Below, one piece after another: positions 1 through 7,832 of a DNA stretch of 10,371 bases (its first letter is position 1; the number at the start of each line of letters is the position of its first letter). The notes under the pieces are model-generated. The model was not told the DNA's origin and did no database searches. It worked only from the letters and a program-made list of their open reading frames with translations. Position numbers and translations under genes: made by a program. The stretch is from Friedmanniella sp. (GTDB lineage Bacteria; Actinomycetota; Actinomycetes; Propionibacteriales; Propionibacteriaceae), in contig JAOPXW010000133.1 in assembly GCA_025964935.1 (NCBI GenBank), positions 1-10,371 on the forward strand, written 5' to 3'.

Positions 1-265
1 GCGGGGTGCCCAGGCAGGCCACGGCCGTCACCCGGGCACCGCGGCGGGCCAGCCGGGCCGCGGCGTACAGGGCGTCGCCGCCGTTGTTGCCCGGCCCGAC
101 CAGGACGAGCACCCGCGCGCCGTAGACCGCACCCCGCTCACGCAGGAAGCGCAGCACGCTGCTCGCCAGCCCGGCCGCCGCCCGCTGCATCAGGACGTCG
201 CCGCCCTCGCGCGCCATCACCCGCTCCTCGAGGTCGCGGACCTGGGCCACCGCGTACGCGTGCAC
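1..265 (-). CDS. nnr: NAD(P)H-hydrate epimerase / bifunctional Nnr repair enzyme, N-terminal part (cut by window edge)
   Basis: Only the first 88 codons are in the window. The translation begins (V/M)HAYAVAQVRDLEERVM, followed by GGDVLMQRAAAGLA and then VLVLVGPGNNGGDALYAAARLA. The GPGNNGGDAL loop is the hallmark of the YjeF_N (NnrE) epimerase domain. This domain interconverts R- and S-NAD(P)HX so that a dehydratase (NnrD) can restore NAD(P)H. In actinobacteria the two domains are often fused as Nnr; whether that holds here cannot be seen because the gene runs off the left edge. I chose the GTG at 263-265 because it gives the family-typical short lead-in before the 'QVRxxE' helix. A GAGG ribosome-binding site (273-276) sits 7 nt upstream, inside the end of acpS. 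The start lies 2 nt after the acpS stop, so the genes are almost certainly co-transcribed and translationally coupled. Confidence 0.88.
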   Translation of the reverse strand, partial: MHAYAVAQVRDLEERVMAREGGDVLMQRAAAGLASSVLRFLRERGAVYGARVLVLVGPGNNGGDALYAAARLARRGARVTAVACLGTP

Positions 266-267
266 GC

Positions 268-618
268 TCAGGCCTCGCAGACCACCACGGCCGAGGCGAT
301 CCCGGCATCGTGGGAGAGGCTGACGTGGATGGAGCCGACCCCCAGCTCGGCGGCCCGGGCGGCCACCGTCCCGGACAGGTTGAAGTGCGGCCGACCCTCG
401 GCGTCGGTGACCACCTCGGCGTCCTGCCAGACCAGGCCCGCGGGGGCGCCCAGCGACTTGGCCAGGGCCTCCTTGGCCGCGAAGCGCGCCGCCTGCGAGG
501 CGGTCGGCAGGGCCGCCTCGGCCGGGGTGAAGAGCCGGGTCACCAGGCCGGGGGTGCGCTGCACCGCCCGGGCGAAACGGTCCAGGTCGCACACGTCGAT
601 CCCGACCCCGACGATCAT
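268..618 (-). CDS. acpS: Holo-[acyl-carrier-protein] synthase (4'-phosphopantetheinyl transferase, AcpS type)
   Basis: The 116-residue protein matches the usual AcpS length. AcpS moves the 4'-phosphopantetheine arm from CoA to a serine of acyl carrier protein, turning apo-ACP into holo-ACP for fatty acid synthesis in the cytoplasm. The N-terminus [15 protein letters not shown] carries the family's GxDxxxxxRF signature with the Mg2+-binding Asp at residue 8. The second signature [13 protein letters not shown] (45-57) supplies Glu50, the other metal ligand. The C-terminal HVSLSHD (98-104) is the usual core strand motif. The start is ATG at 616-618, with GAGG (624-627) 5 nt upstream. It lies 31 nt downstream of glmS and 2 nt upstream of nnr, a common actinobacterial arrangement that suggests one glmS-acpS-nnr transcript. 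Identification is by motif and length together and is firm. Confidence 0.95.
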   Translation of the reverse strand: MIVGVGIDVCDLDRFARAVQRTPGLVTRLFTPAEAALPTASQAARFAAKEALAKSLGAPAGLVWQDAEVVTDAEGRPHFNLSGTVAARAAELGVGSIHVSLSHDAGIASAVVVCEA

Positions 619-649
619 CGCGACCTCGGGGCGGTCAGGCTCTGCGGGC

Positions 650-2494
650 TCACTCGACCGTGACGGACTTCGCCAGGTTGCGCGGCTGGTCCACGTCGTG
701 GCCCTTCCGGCTCGCCAGCTCGCAGGCGAAGATCTGCAGCGGGATGATCGCGACCAACGGCTGGAGCAGCGTGGAGACCTTGGGCAGCCGGATCATCACG
801 TCGGCGTACGGGGTCACCTCGTCGTCGTCCACCTCAGCCAGCACGATGGTCCGCGCCCCGCGGGCCCGGACCTCCTGCAGGTTGGAGACGACCTTGTCGT
901 GCAGCATGTCTCGGCCCTGCGGCGGAATGACCACGAACACCGGCAGCTGGTCCTCGATCAGGGCGATCGGGCCGTGCTTCAGCTCGCCGGCCGCGAACCC
1001 CTCCGCGTGGATGTAGGCCAGCTCCTTCAGCTTCAGGGCCCCCTCCAGGGCGACGGGATAGCCGACGTGCCGACCCAGGAAGAGCACCGAGGGCGCGTCG
1101 ACGAAGTCGGCCGCCAGCTGCATCACGGTGTCGATGTCGCTGAGCACGTCCGAGATCGCGGCGGGCATCGACTCGAGCTCGCGCATCGTGGCCCGGATCT
1201 CGTCGTCGAACTTGGTCCCCCGGACCTGGGCCAGGTAGAGGCCCAGCAGGTAGCAGGCCACCAGCTGGGTCAGGAAGCCCTTGGTCGAGGCGACGCCGAC
1301 CTCCGGACCGGCGTGGGTGTAGATCACCGCGTCCGACTCGCGCGGGATGGTCGAGCCGTTGGTGTTGCAGATCGCCAGCACCCGGGCCCGCTGCTCGCGT
1401 GCGTGCCGCAGCGCCATCAGGGTGTCGGCGGTTTCCCCCGACTGGCTGATGGCCACCACCAGGGTGGTCGGTCCCACGATCGGGTCGCGGTAGCGGAACT
1501 CGCTGGCCAGCTCGACCTCGCACGGGATCCGGGTCCAGTGCTCGATGGCGTACTTGGCCACCAGACCGGCGTAGCACGCTGTGCCGCAGGCGATGATGAC
1601 GATCTTGTCGATGGTGCGCAGCTCGGCGTCGCTGATCCGCAGCTCGTCCAGGGTCAGCTTGCCGTCGGCGTCATGGCGGCCCAGCAGCGTGTCGGCCACG
1701 GCCTTCGGCTGCTCGAAGATCTCCTTGCGCATGAACCAGTCGTAGCCGCCCTTCTCGGCGGCCGACAGGTCCCAGTCGACGTGGTAGCCCCGGACGTCGG
1801 CGGGCAGACCGTCGAAGGTGGTCACCTCGACCCCGTCCCGGGTGATCTGCACGACCTGGTCCTGCCCGAGCTCGATCGCCTCCCGGGTGTACTCGATGAA
1901 GGCCGCGACGTCGGAGGCGACGAAGTTCTCCCCGTCACCGACCCCCACGACCAGCGGGGAGTTGCGGCGGGCCGCGACGACCACGTCGGGGTTCTCGCTG
2001 TCGGTGGCCACCAGGGTGAACGCCCCCTGCAGCCGCACGCACACGGCCCGCATCGCCTGGTCCAGGGGCACCCCGGCCTCGACCTGCAGCCCCAGCAGCT
2101 GGGCCACCACCTCGGTGTCGGTCTCGGAGACGCACGTGATCCCCTCGCGGGCCAGCTCCTCGCGGAGCCGGGCGTAGTTCTCCACGATGCCGTTGTGGAC
2201 CAGGGCGACCCGGCCGTTGGCCGACAGGTGCGGGTGGGCGTTGACGTCGTTCGGGGCCCCGTGGGTGGCCCAGCGGGTGTGCCCGAGCCCCAGGCCCGTA
2301 CGGGGCAGCGAGGACTCGGCCAGGGCCTTGTCCAGGTTGGCGATCTTGCCGGCCTTCTTGGTCAAGAACTGTCGCCCCTGCGACACCACGGCGACTCCGG
2401 CGGAGTCGTAGCCGCGGTACTCCAGCCGGCGTAGACCCTCGACCACCACGTCGAGCGCCGCCCGCGGACCGACGTAGCCGACAATTCCACACAT
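650..2494 (-). CDS. glmS: Glutamine--fructose-6-phosphate aminotransferase (isomerizing)
   Basis: The 614-residue cytoplasmic enzyme makes glucosamine-6-phosphate from fructose-6-phosphate and glutamine, the entry step to UDP-GlcNAc and peptidoglycan. Residues 1-9 read MCGIVGYVG. Cys2 becomes the N-terminal nucleophile of the class II glutaminase once Met is removed, so the start must be the ATG at 2492-2494. An in-frame GTG three codons upstream (2501-2503) is rejected because it would bury this cysteine. Other glutaminase motifs are YRGYDSAG (26-33), GHTRWATHG (71-79) and HNGIVENY (100-107). The isomerase half has two SIS domains, with SQSGET (350-355) as the sugar-phosphate loop and VGVASTKGF further on. 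The C-terminal tail [13 protein letters not shown] is the conserved active-site cap. It is the first gene of the unit leading to acpS. No glmS ribozyme was noticed upstream. Length and all key residues are normal. Confidence 0.97.
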   Translation of the reverse strand: MCGIVGYVGPRAALDVVVEGLRRLEYRGYDSAGVAVVSQGRQFLTKKAGKIANLDKALAESSLPRTGLGLGHTRWATHGAPNDVNAHPHLSANGRVALVHNGIVENYARLREELAREGITCVSETDTEVVAQLLGLQVEAGVPLDQAMRAVCVRLQGAFTLVATDSENPDVVVAARRNSPLVVGVGDGENFVASDVAAFIEYTREAIELGQDQVVQITRDGVEVTTFDGLPADVRGYHVDWDLSAAEKGGYDWFMRKEIFEQPKAVADTLLGRHDADGKLTLDELRISDAELRTIDKIVIIACGTACYAGLVAKYAIEHWTRIPCEVELASEFRYRDPIVGPTTLVVAISQSGETADTLMALRHAREQRARVLAICNTNGSTIPRESDAVIYTHAGPEVGVASTKGFLTQLVACYLLGLYLAQVRGTKFDDEIRATMRELESMPAAISDVLSDIDTVMQLAADFVDAPSVLFLGRHVGYPVALEGALKLKELAYIHAEGFAAGELKHGPIALIEDQLPVFVVIPPQGRDMLHDKVVSNLQEVRARGARTIVLAEVDDDEVTPYADVMIRLPKVSTLLQPLVAIIPLQIFACELASRKGHDVDQPRNLAKSVTVE

Positions 2495-2501
2495 AGGCCG
2501 C

Positions 2502-2507
2502 ACCTTA
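2502..2507 (-). promoter_or_regulatory. TAAGGT box upstream of glmS: -10 element and/or Shine-Dalgarno
   Basis: On the minus strand TAAGGT ends 7 nt before the glmS ATG. It fits T-A-N3-T, the -10 pattern that would start transcription at or next to the ATG (leaderless). It also contains AAGG followed by TG, which could act as a Shine-Dalgarno at a workable distance. The sequence alone does not decide between the two. No TTGACA-like -35 is visible 16-18 nt upstream. Confidence 0.4.
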
Positions 2508-2568
2508 CCGCTTCGGCCCCCGCCGCTCGGGCGTTTGACACGTGCCGGGGGCGGGGCCCACCGGCCGT

Positions 2569-2574
2569 TAGATT
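2569..2574 (+). promoter_or_regulatory. Probable -10 element (TAGATT) of a leaderless coaA promoter
   Basis: TAGATT lies 6 nt before the coaA ATG, so transcription would begin at or within a base of the start codon. No Shine-Dalgarno sequence is present in the preceding bases, which supports leaderless translation. This is an AT-rich island in an otherwise GC-rich stretch. The -35 region is not recognisable. Confidence 0.6.
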
Positions 2575-2580
2575 TCTGCC

Positions 2581-3531
2581 ATGCCGCACGACGCCCCGGT
2601 CCTCGGGCCCTACGTGGAGCGCAGCCGGCACGACTGGGCCGAGCTGGCCGAGCAGACGCCGTTGGCGCTGGACGCGGCGACCCTCGAACGGCTGCGGGGC
2701 CTCGGCGATCCGACCAGCATGCTCGACGTGCACGAGGTCTACCTGCCGCTGACCCGGCTGCTGAGCCGCTACGTCCTGCACACCGACGAGCTGCACCGCT
2801 CCACCAACGAGTTCCTGCAGCTGTCGGTCAGCCGCACCCCGTTCGTGATCGGCATCGCGGGATCGGTGGCCGTGGGCAAGTCCACGACCGCCCGGCTGCT
2901 GCGGGAGCTGCTCGCCGCCTGGCCGGAGCACCCCCGCGTCGCCCTGGTCACCACCGACGGCTTCCTGCTGCCCAACGCCGAGCTCGAGCGTCGCGGCCTG
3001 CTGCACCGCAAGGGCTTCCCCGAGTCCTACGACCGGCGGGCCCTGCTCCGGTTCGTGATGGACGTCAAGTCGGGTCGCGAGCAGGTCACCGCCCCGGTCT
3101 ACAGCCACCTGGTCTACGACATCGTGCCCGGGGAGCGGGTGACGGTCGAGCGCCCCGACATCGTCATCGTCGAGGGTCTGAACGTGCTCCAGCCCGCCCG
3201 GGTCCGGCAGGACGGGACCGCCGGCCTGGTGGTCAGCGACTTCTTCGACTTCTCCGTGTACGTCGACGCCGACCCCGCCGACATCCGGGACTGGTACGTC
3301 ACCAGGTTCCTGTCGCTGCGTGACACCGCGTTCCGGGACCCGCGCTCCTACTTCTCGCGCTACGCCGAGCTGAGCCACGACCAGGCCGTACGGCAGGCCG
3401 AGCGCGTCTGGGACACCATCAACGGACCGAACCTGGCCCTCAACATCGTGCCCACCCGCGGCCGGGCCACCGCCATCCTGCGCAAGGACACCGACCACCG
3501 CGTCAAGTGGGTGCGGATCCGCAAGGTCTGA
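2581..3531 (+). CDS. coaA: Type I pantothenate kinase
   Basis: The 316-residue cytoplasmic kinase phosphorylates pantothenate with ATP, the first and usually controlling step of CoA synthesis. The Walker A loop GSVAVGKST spans residues 94-102 with Lys100. TTDGFLLPN (124-132) carries Asp126 at the position of the family's catalytic aspartate. Further family motifs are the RKGFPESYD stretch, the [11 protein letters not shown] strand, [11 protein letters not shown] and the C-terminal [12 protein letters not shown]. Length and layout match the prokaryotic P-loop type (bacterial CoaA), not the type II or III kinases. Type I enzymes are generally feedback-inhibited by CoA; I infer this here from the family. 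The ATG at 2581 has no upstream Shine-Dalgarno but has a -10-like TAGATT 6 nt before it. The gene is divergent from glmS and ends in a strong hairpin. It functionally complements acpS, which consumes CoA. Confidence 0.96.
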   Translation: MPHDAPVLGPYVERSRHDWAELAEQTPLALDAATLERLRGLGDPTSMLDVHEVYLPLTRLLSRYVLHTDELHRSTNEFLQLSVSRTPFVIGIAGSVAVGKSTTARLLRELLAAWPEHPRVALVTTDGFLLPNAELERRGLLHRKGFPESYDRRALLRFVMDVKSGREQVTAPVYSHLVYDIVPGERVTVERPDIVIVEGLNVLQPARVRQDGTAGLVVSDFFDFSVYVDADPADIRDWYVTRFLSLRDTAFRDPRSYFSRYAELSHDQAVRQAERVWDTINGPNLALNIVPTRGRATAILRKDTDHRVKWVRIRKV

Positions 3532-3562
3532 GCCCGCCGGTCCGCCGACCCCTGCGCGTCGC

Positions 3563-3587
3563 CCGGGGGTGCGGTTGCGACCCCCGG
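3563..3587 (+). terminator. Hairpin after coaA (8-bp perfect GC-rich stem)
   Basis: CCGGGGGT (3563-3570) pairs perfectly with ACCCCCGG (3580-3587) around a 9-nt loop, starting 31 nt after the coaA stop. There is no U-run, as is common for actinobacterial terminators. The stem ends exactly where the TACGGT box of the next gene begins. It is self-complementary, so it could also form on the other strand. Confidence 0.6.
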
Positions 3588-3593
3588 TACGGT
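3588..3593 (+). promoter_or_regulatory. Probable -10 element (TACGGT) for the small membrane protein gene
   Basis: TACGGT ends 7 nt before the ATG at 3601 and directly abuts the terminator hairpin. No Shine-Dalgarno is seen, so a leaderless start is likely, as proposed for coaA and citrate synthase. The expected -35 region falls inside the hairpin and shows no consensus. Confidence 0.45.
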
Positions 3594-3600
3594 CGCGGAC

Positions 3601-3786
3601 ATGAGCAACCAGCCCGCGGGCCCCCCGCCGCGCGTCAGCATCGGGGCGGGCACCGCCCTCAAGATCGGATTCTTCGGCGCCCTCGGCGCCACCCTGTTCT
3701 CGGTGGTGCTGACGGTGGTCCTGGGCATCGTGGCCCTGATGCTGGCCGCCGGCGGGGTGCTGGACGTCAGCCGCTTCCTGCCGTAG
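3601..3786 (+). CDS. Small single-pass membrane protein of unknown function (61 aa)
   Basis: I do not recognise a family. The N-terminus is short, polar and proline-rich (MSNQPAGPPPRVSIGAG). It is followed by an almost uninterrupted hydrophobic stretch at about residues 22-52 (GFFGALGATLFSVVLTVVLG then IVALMLAAGGVL), and the protein ends in VSRFLP. This suggests one long transmembrane helix, possibly a tight helical pair. No cleavable signal peptide or catalytic motif is evident. Evidence that it is real: it starts at an ATG 7 nt after a TACGGT box, fills the gap between two terminator-like hairpins, and codes for a well-formed membrane segment. It is convergent to glmM with 30 nt between stop codons. 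Nothing in the context assigns a job; any link to CoA or cell-wall precursor synthesis would be guesswork. Confidence 0.65.
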   Translation: MSNQPAGPPPRVSIGAGTALKIGFFGALGATLFSVVLTVVLGIVALMLAAGGVLDVSRFLP

Positions 3787-3792
3787 CCGGCG

Positions 3793-3810
3793 GCCCTGCG
3801 ACGGGAGGGC
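3793..3810. terminator. Short bidirectional hairpin between convergent genes (small ORF and glmM)
   Basis: GCCCT (3793-3797) pairs with AGGGC (3806-3810) over an 8-nt loop in the 30-nt gap between the small membrane protein gene and glmM. The stem is only 5 bp and there is no U-run. It is a plausible but weak terminator serving either strand. Confidence 0.35.
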
Positions 3811-3816
3811 TCGGGC

Positions 3817-5169
3817 TCAGAGGCCGAGCGAGGACTTGACCACGCCCGCCAGCCGGTGGGCGACGTCGTTGGCCTGGTCGTAGCTCTCGGCCTCGACCAT
3901 CACCCGGACCAGGGACTCGGTCCCCGAGGGCCGCAGCAGCACCCGGCCGGTGTCACCGAGCTCGGAGCCCGCCTCGGCCACCGCGGCGTTCAGGGCCGGG
4001 TCGGTGTCGGCGCGGCTCTTGTCCACCCCGGGCACGTTGATCAGGACCTGGGGCAGCCGGATCATCACCGAGGCCAGCTCGGCCAGCGACCGGCCGGTCC
4101 GCGCCATCCGGCTCATCAGGTGCAGCGCGGTCAGCGTCCCGTCGCCGGTGGTGGCGTGCTCCAGCATCACCACGTGGCCGGACTGCTCCCCGCCGAGGGC
4201 GTGGCCGGCGTTGCGCATGGCTTCCAGCACGTAGCGGTCCCCGACCTTGGTCTGCTCGACGGTCACCCCGTGGGCCTTCATCGCGTTCACGAAGCCCAGG
4301 TTGCTCATCACGGTGGCGACCACGGTGTCGTTGGTCAGTCGGCCCTGCTCGTGCAGGGCGAGGGTCAGGATGGCGAGGATCTGGTCCCCGTCCACCGTCT
4401 TGCCGGTGGCGTCCACGGCCAGGCAGCGGTCCGCGTCGCCGTCGAGGGCGATGCCGATGTCGGCCCGGTGCGCGAGGACGGCCTCCCGCAGCGAGTCCAT
4501 GTGGGTGGAGCCGCAGTTCTCGTTGATGTTGATGCCGTCGGGCTCGGCGTGGATGCGGACGACCGTCGCCCCCTGGGCCTCGAAGGCGGCGGGGGCGGCC
4601 AAAAAGGCGGCCCCGTTGGCGCAGTCGACCACCACGGTCAGCCCGTGCAGGCTGACCGGCCGGCCCAGACTGCCGACCAGGTGCGCGACGTAGCTCTCCA
4701 CCAGCGCGAGGTCGTCGGTGACCCGTCCGACCCCGCCCCCGGTGGGCCGGGCCCAGGCCTCGCCCATCCGCGCCTCGATGGCGTCCTCCAAGACGTCGTC
4801 GAGCTTCGCACCGCCCCGGGCGAAGAACTTGATCCCGTTGTCGGGCATCGGGTTGTGGCTGGCCGAGAGCATCACCCCGAGGTCGGCCTGGCAGGCCCCG
4901 GTCAGATAGGCCACCCCCGGGGTCGGCAGAACGCCGAGGCGGACGACGTCCACCCCGGCGCTGGCCAGGCCCGCCACCACCGCGGCCTCGAGGAACTCGC
5001 CCGAGGCGCGGGGGTCGCGACCGACCAGAGCGGTCGGCTGATGACCGGAGAACTCACCCGAGTCGGCGAGCACGTGAGCGGCGGCGACCGCGAGGTTGAG
5101 GGCCAGCTCGGCGGTCAGCGCCTCGTTGGCCTTGCCCCGTACACCGTCGGTCCCGAAGAGGCGGCCCAT
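3817..5169 (-). CDS. glmM: Phosphoglucosamine mutase
   Basis: The 450-residue protein converts glucosamine-6-phosphate to glucosamine-1-phosphate, the step after GlmS in UDP-GlcNAc synthesis. It opens with [11 protein letters not shown], as is typical of GlmM. The phosphoserine loop is SASHNP (102-107), with Ser104 as the residue that must be phosphorylated. The metal-binding loop DGDADR is at 243-248, the sugar-specificity loop GEQSGH at 327-332, and the phosphate-binding loop RPSGTE at 413-418. GEQSGH and the length of about 450 residues favour GlmM over phosphomannomutase relatives. The ATG start (5167-5169) has GGGAG (5178-5182) 8 nt upstream. It lies 24 nt after rpsI, giving the rplM-rpsI-glmM order common in actinobacteria, so it is likely transcribed with ribosomal protein genes. 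All motifs are intact. Confidence 0.97.
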   Translation of the reverse strand: MGRLFGTDGVRGKANEALTAELALNLAVAAAHVLADSGEFSGHQPTALVGRDPRASGEFLEAAVVAGLASAGVDVVRLGVLPTPGVAYLTGACQADLGVMLSASHNPMPDNGIKFFARGGAKLDDVLEDAIEARMGEAWARPTGGGVGRVTDDLALVESYVAHLVGSLGRPVSLHGLTVVVDCANGAAFLAAPAAFEAQGATVVRIHAEPDGININENCGSTHMDSLREAVLAHRADIGIALDGDADRCLAVDATGKTVDGDQILAILTLALHEQGRLTNDTVVATVMSNLGFVNAMKAHGVTVEQTKVGDRYVLEAMRNAGHALGGEQSGHVVMLEHATTGDGTLTALHLMSRMARTGRSLAELASVMIRLPQVLINVPGVDKSRADTDPALNAAVAEAGSELGDTGRVLLRPSGTESLVRVMVEAESYDQANDVAHRLAGVVKSSLGL

Positions 5170-5193
5170 GGACTGCGCTCCCGAGCCCGCGGG

Positions 5194-5724
5194 TCAGCGC
5201 TTGCTGTACTGAGGAGCCTTACGGGCCTTCTTCAGACCAGCCTTCTTGCGCTCCTTGATGCGGGCGTCGCGGGTCAGCATGCCGGCCTTCTTCAGGGCGG
5301 GGCGGCTGGCCTCCTCGTCGACCGAGTTCAGGCAGCGCGCGACACCGAGGCGCAGCGCACCGGCCTGGCCGGTGATCCCGCCGCCGTGGATACGGGCGAT
5401 GACGTCGTACGAGCCGGCGACGGCCGCGGTGGAGAAGGGCTCCGCGACGATCTGCTGGTGGACCTTGTTGGGGAAGTAGTCCTCGAGCTGGCGCCCGTTG
5501 ATGGTCCACTGTCCGCTGCCCGGGACGATGCGAACACGCGCAACGGCCTCCTTGCGGCGACCGGTGGCGCCGGCGGGGGCGACCACGGCGGGACGACCCG
5601 AGGGGCCGTAGGACACCGAGGCGGTCGCCTCGGAGCGGTAGGCGATCTCGCGGTCTTCCTCGGTGAACGGGGTGACCTCGTCGACGACGTCGCCGTCGAC
5701 GGTCTCAGTTGCGGCTTCAGACAC
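5194..5724 (-). CDS. rpsI: 30S ribosomal protein S9 (uS9)
   Basis: The protein has 176 residues. The S9 core starts near residue 55 with [17 protein letters not shown] and continues through [10 protein letters not shown] and [19 protein letters not shown]. The very basic C-terminus ends KAPQYSKR; in ribosome structures this tail reaches the P-site tRNA. The first 50 or so residues ([17 protein letters not shown] and on) are an acidic, probably flexible extension, which is known from actinobacterial S9 proteins and absent from the E. coli protein. The start is GTG (5722-5724), supported by a good Shine-Dalgarno, AAGGAA, at 5730-5735. It is 48 nt downstream of rplM and 24 nt upstream of glmM in the same orientation. 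Confidence 0.96.
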   Translation of the reverse strand: MSEAATETVDGDVVDEVTPFTEEDREIAYRSEATASVSYGPSGRPAVVAPAGATGRRKEAVARVRIVPGSGQWTINGRQLEDYFPNKVHQQIVAEPFSTAAVAGSYDVIARIHGGGITGQAGALRLGVARCLNSVDEEASRPALKKAGMLTRDARIKERKKAGLKKARKAPQYSKR

Positions 5725-5729
5725 GAATT

Positions 5730-5735
5730 TTCCTT
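5730..5735 (-). promoter_or_regulatory. Ribosome-binding site of rpsI deciding a GTG start
   Basis: On the minus strand AAGGAA is followed by AATTC and then GTG. This clear Shine-Dalgarno fixes the GTG at 5722-5724 as the start and confirms that the acidic S9 extension is translated. Confidence 0.7.
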
Positions 5736-5772
5736 GCGTGAGTTCGATCGGGTGCGGAAGAAGGAGGGAGCG

Positions 5773-6216
5773 CTACTGCGCGACCTGGGTGATCTCGTAG
5801 GCCTGCGGCTGCTGCGCGGTGTGCGGGTGCTCGGGGCCGGCGTACACCTTGAGCTTCTTGATGACCTGCCGGCTCAGCCGGTTCTTGGGCAGCATGCCCC
5901 AGACGGCGAGCTCGACGGCCTTGCGCGGGTCGTTGTCCAGCAGCTCGCCGTACGGAACGGACTTCAGGCCACCGGGGCGACCGGAGTGCCGGTGCGCGAA
6001 CTTGTCGGTCCGCTTGTTGCCGCTCAGGGAGATCTTCGAGGCGTTAACCACGACGACGAAGTCACCGCCGTCGACGTGCGGGGCGAAGGTCGGCTTGTGC
6101 TTGCCGCGCAACAAGGTGGCGGCCGTGACGGCGAGCCGTCCCAGGACGACGTCGTTGGCATCGATGACATGCCAGGTCCTGGTGACGTCACCAGGCTTGG
6201 GGCTGTACGTGGACAC
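5773..6216 (-). CDS. rplM: 50S ribosomal protein L13 (uL13)
   Basis: The 147-residue L13 is an early-assembling 23S rRNA-binding protein of the large subunit. From the chosen start it reads (V/M)[19 protein letters not shown], the standard actinobacterial beginning. GRLA follows near residue 26, then [20 protein letters not shown], the signature region WGMLPKNRL at about 106-114, and [14 protein letters not shown] at the C-terminus. The reading frame stays open upstream to 6351, but the extra residues do not look like L13. The GTG at 6214-6216 gives the normal family length of about 147. No strong Shine-Dalgarno lies just before this GTG; the best G-rich bases are GGAAG about 16 nt upstream. 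It heads the rplM-rpsI-glmM unit and is divergent from citrate synthase. Confidence 0.94.
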   Translation of the reverse strand: MSTYSPKPGDVTRTWHVIDANDVVLGRLAVTAATLLRGKHKPTFAPHVDGGDFVVVVNASKISLSGNKRTDKFAHRHSGRPGGLKSVPYGELLDNDPRKAVELAVWGMLPKNRLSRQVIKKLKVYAGPEHPHTAQQPQAYEITQVAQ

Positions 6217-6368
6217 GGTCGTTGACCCAGCTTCCGTAATTGATGCGGGCACGCTCGCGAGCGAACGAAACCCGGTGTTGATGAACCACTTGGGGCGTGA
6301 AATCTGCTGCGCATCCCACCGGACGGATCCGAGGTCACACGGTGAGGACACGCGTGTGGAGGCAACAG
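6217..6368 (-). promoter_or_regulatory. Long 5' leader of rplM (about 150 nt)
   Basis: If transcription starts about 7 nt after the -10 box at 6375-6380, the rplM mRNA has a leader of roughly 150 nt. It contains a perfect 12-base palindrome, CGCTCGCGAGCG (6252-6263), flanked by CGGG and CCCG, which could form an interrupted hairpin. Leaders that bind L13 for autoregulation are known in other bacteria. I do not recognise a described leader class here, so a regulatory role is inference from length and position. Confidence 0.4.
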
Positions 6369-6374
6369 CCGATC

Positions 6375-6404
6375 AGATTACCGTCGTGACGCCCACCCGG
6401 TCAA
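6375..6404 (-). promoter_or_regulatory. Sigma-A-type promoter of the rplM-rpsI-glmM unit
   Basis: On the minus strand TTGACC (6399-6404) and TAATCT (6375-6380) are separated by 18 nt. These are close to the vegetative consensus TTGACA/TATAAT. It is the best conventional promoter in the window and fits strong ribosomal protein expression. A transcription start near 6368 is predicted. Confidence 0.65.
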
Positions 6405-6489
6405 AACCACCGCCGCACGAGGCGTCGAGGGGCCCCGAAGGTGTCCGAGATCATGGCAACCCGACTAGCCCGCCCGAGAATCTCCCGCG

Positions 6490-6495
6490 TAGGTT
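6490..6495 (+). promoter_or_regulatory. Probable -10 element (TAGGTT) of a leaderless citrate synthase promoter
   Basis: TAGGTT ends 6 nt before the ATG at 6502, the same geometry as at coaA. No Shine-Dalgarno lies between it and the ATG, although the AGG within the box is 7 nt or more from the start. No clear -35 is visible 16-18 nt upstream. Confidence 0.55.
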
Positions 6496-6501
6496 GTCGC
6501 C

Positions 6502-7782
<1,281 letters not shown>

Positions 7783-7786
7783 GGGC

Positions 7787-7815
7787 GGGCGGGTCGCCTC
7801 CGCGGTGATCCGCCC
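7787..7815 (+). terminator. Intrinsic-type hairpin terminator of citrate synthase (12-bp stem)
   Basis: Bases 7787-7798 pair with 7804-7815 without bulges around a 5-nt loop (TCCGC). This gives twelve pairs, including two G-U wobbles, and begins 4 nt after the gltA stop. The wobbles become A-C mismatches on the other strand, so the structure favours plus-strand RNA. No U-run follows. It also separates gltA from the convergent ABC-F gene. Confidence 0.7.
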
Positions 7816-7832
7816 CCAGCCGAGGAACGGGT

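Larger units (their letters stand above)
2495..2580. promoter_or_regulatory. Divergent promoter region between glmS and coaA
   Basis: These 86 bases separate the divergent starts of glmS and coaA and must hold both promoters. Visible elements are TAAGGT for glmS (2502-2507, minus strand), TAGATT for coaA (2569-2574, plus strand) and a central TTGACACGTG (2535-2544) containing the palindrome CACGTG (2539-2544). The TTGACA is 28 nt from TAGATT, too far to be its -35. It may therefore be a regulator site or chance. Confidence 0.5.

Noticed and set aside
260..2434. Long plus-strand open frame (724 codons) opposite acpS and glmS
   Set aside because: It is antisense to two genes with full catalytic motifs. 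Its translation is rich in Arg, Gly, Gln, Val and His repeats with no recognisable domain, as expected for a GC-rich shadow frame.
2501..2503. Alternative GTG start for glmS three codons upstream
   Set aside because: It would move the catalytic cysteine away from the N-terminus and inactivate the glutaminase.
2362..3498. Minus-strand open frame (378 codons) opposite coaA
   Set aside because: It is antisense to a kinase with an intact P-loop, overlaps the start of glmS and has no recognisable domain.
3856..6225. Long plus-strand open frame (789 codons) opposite glmM, rpsI and rplM
   Set aside because: It spans three clear genes and their gaps on the other strand, with shadow-type composition (GHV, GLG, VDG runs) and no domain.
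6217..6351. Upstream extension of rplM (45 extra codons)
   Set aside because: The extra residues do not match the L13 family, and the GTG at 6216 gives the normal length of 147. The stretch lies in the predicted mRNA leader.
6429..6436. GGGGCCCC palindrome upstream of citrate synthase
   Set aside because: It is only 8 bases, made wholly of G and C, with no symmetric extension. Such runs are expected by chance in this composition.
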